A stretch of DNA of 43,480 nt. It comes from an uncultured Bacteroidota bacterium (GTDB taxonomy: Bacteria > Bacteroidota > Bacteroidia > Chitinophagales > Chitinophagaceae). The stretch covers positions 1-43,480 of the forward strand of contig CAIRHQ010000190.1 in assembly GCA_903878475.1 (NCBI GenBank), in the 5' to 3' direction. Position numbers and translations under genes: made by a program. The notes under the pieces were generated by a model. The model was not told the origin of the DNA. It made no database searches and saw only the letters and a program-made list of their open reading frames with translations. This document shows, one piece after another, positions 42,826 through 43,480 of the stretch (the stretch's first letter is position 1; each line of letters begins with the position of its first letter).

Positions 42826-43480
42826 TTATTTAATACCCCTGCGATCCATTTCCTTTCTGATAAAACTGAGTTCCTTTCCGGTTTGCCCTGATACTGAACT
42901 GTTTTCCTGAGCCCTGCGCATGAGATATGGGATCACATCCTGGAGTGGACCAAACGGCAAATATTTACTTACTGAATAACCTGCTTTGGCAAGATTGAAA
43001 GTGATATTATCACTCATTCCGTATAACTGCGATAGATGAATATGCGGGTGATGATTGGGCAAACCTTTTTTTGCCATCAACTCAGTAGTGTACATATTGC
43101 TATATTCATTATGAGAGGCAACTACTACGGATATACGATCAATATGTTCGATACAATATTCAACGCATTCATTAAAATCTTTATCACAGGAAACTTTATC
43201 AGGTTGTATGGGAGAAGGGTAATTCATCGCCACTGCACGTTCCCTTTCTTTTTCCATATAAGCGCCACGCACCAATTTAGTACCCAGGATGAAATTTCTT
43301 TCCAGTGCTGCTTCATAAGAATCCTTTAAAAACTGCAGCCGATCGTGCCGATACAATTGTAGTGTATTGTACACAACAGGTTTTTGTTTATTGAATACAT
43401 CCATCATCAACATGGTCAGTGCATCTATCGGTTCCTGTATCCAGGAATCTTCTGCATCGAAGAGTACGCCTACATTATGA
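42826..43480 (-). CDS. Proline dehydrogenase (partial, N-terminus off the right edge)
   Basis: The C-terminal 217 codons of an FAD-dependent proline dehydrogenase, which oxidises proline to pyrroline-5-carboxylate. The frame stays open to the window edge (VGVLFDAEDSWIQEPIDAL). Signature segments are VVYNTLQLYRHDRLQFLKDSYEAA, GTKLVRGAYMEKERERA, where the Arg binds the substrate carboxylate, and VVVASHNEYSNMYTTELM. It ends KYLPFGPLQDVIPYLMRRAQEN followed by a Lys-rich tail. Architecture is the monofunctional, eukaryote-like form seen in Bacteroidota rather than bifunctional PutA. It is inside the ETFDH/electron-transport-linked class by family knowledge. Next gene downstream is the DUF5916 protein in the same direction, 77 bp away. 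Confidence 0.9.
   Translation of the reverse strand, partial: HNVGVLFDAEDSWIQEPIDALTMLMMDVFNKQKPVVYNTLQLYRHDRLQFLKDSYEAALERNFILGTKLVRGAYMEKERERAVAMNYPSPIQPDKVSCDKDFNECVEYCIEHIDRISVVVASHNEYSNMYTTELMAKKGLPNHHPHIHLSQLYGMSDNITFNLAKAGYSVSKYLPFGPLQDVIPYLMRRAQENSSVSGQTGKELSFIRKEMDRRGIK

Overview
The window reads as chromosome of a Bacteroidota bacterium, probably of the Chitinophagales/Sphingobacteriales side. Reasons seen in the sequence: a textbook Bacteroidota promoter (TTTG-19 bp-TAnnTTTG) in front of rpsJ, few Shine-Dalgarno sites, a DUF5916/CBM9-like outer-membrane protein, GH3 BglX, a BaiN-type flavoprotein, a Gly/Arg-tailed S3 and a mitochondrial-type citrate synthase. The species cannot be named from this alone.

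Layout. (1) 1-7281, minus strand: a six-gene run read in the order bcrC-bcrB-bcrA-bcrD-acyl-CoA ligase-second HgdB/BcrB-like protein (cut by the left edge). The first four match the subunits, lengths, motifs and gene order of the ATP-dependent class I benzoyl-CoA reductase. This is the most striking part of the window, because that enzyme is known mainly from denitrifying and phototrophic Proteobacteria and a few archaea. (2) 7282-12839: a 380-bp gap with no gene, then bglX, a three-copy tandem repeat, altronate dehydratase uxaA and a secreted propeller-like protein. (3) 12961-18211: accessory, AT-rich DNA attached to tRNA-Ala(GGC). Copies of the tRNA 3' end lie at 15807 and, degenerate, at 12961. 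They bracket a PAP2 phosphatase/phosphoethanolamine transferase pair and a zone of debris: a 5'-truncated FkbM methyltransferase, a DUF1566 protein, a startless membrane-protein remnant and an integrase/AraC fusion remnant. A broken second tRNA-Ala-like sequence, with two palindromes in it, sits upstream of the tRNA. (4) 18395-23166, minus strand: TPR protein, citrate synthase, LptF/G permease, flavoprotein. (5) 23219-35852, minus strand: the S10-spc ribosomal cluster from rpsJ to rplO, then secY and map. It ends at map without infA-rpmJ-rpsM-rpsK-rpsD-rpoA-rplQ. (6) 36055-43480: a DUF2807 lipoprotein divergent from guaA, a periplasmic-binding-protein-like protein, a small membrane protein, the DUF5916 protein and the C-terminal part of proline dehydrogenase (cut by the right edge).

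How they work together. The ligase could make an (aryl-)CoA thioester, and BcrA/BcrD could use ATP to push low-potential electrons into BcrB/BcrC for ring reduction. No ferredoxin, ring hydratase, hydroxyacyl-CoA dehydrogenase or ring hydrolase is visible, so the pathway is incomplete here. The ribosomal cluster and secY are one translation/secretion unit driven from the rpsJ promoter. The PAP2/EptA-like pair probably remodels lipid A phosphates. All family calls come from motifs, lengths and remembered family sequences; no database search was run.
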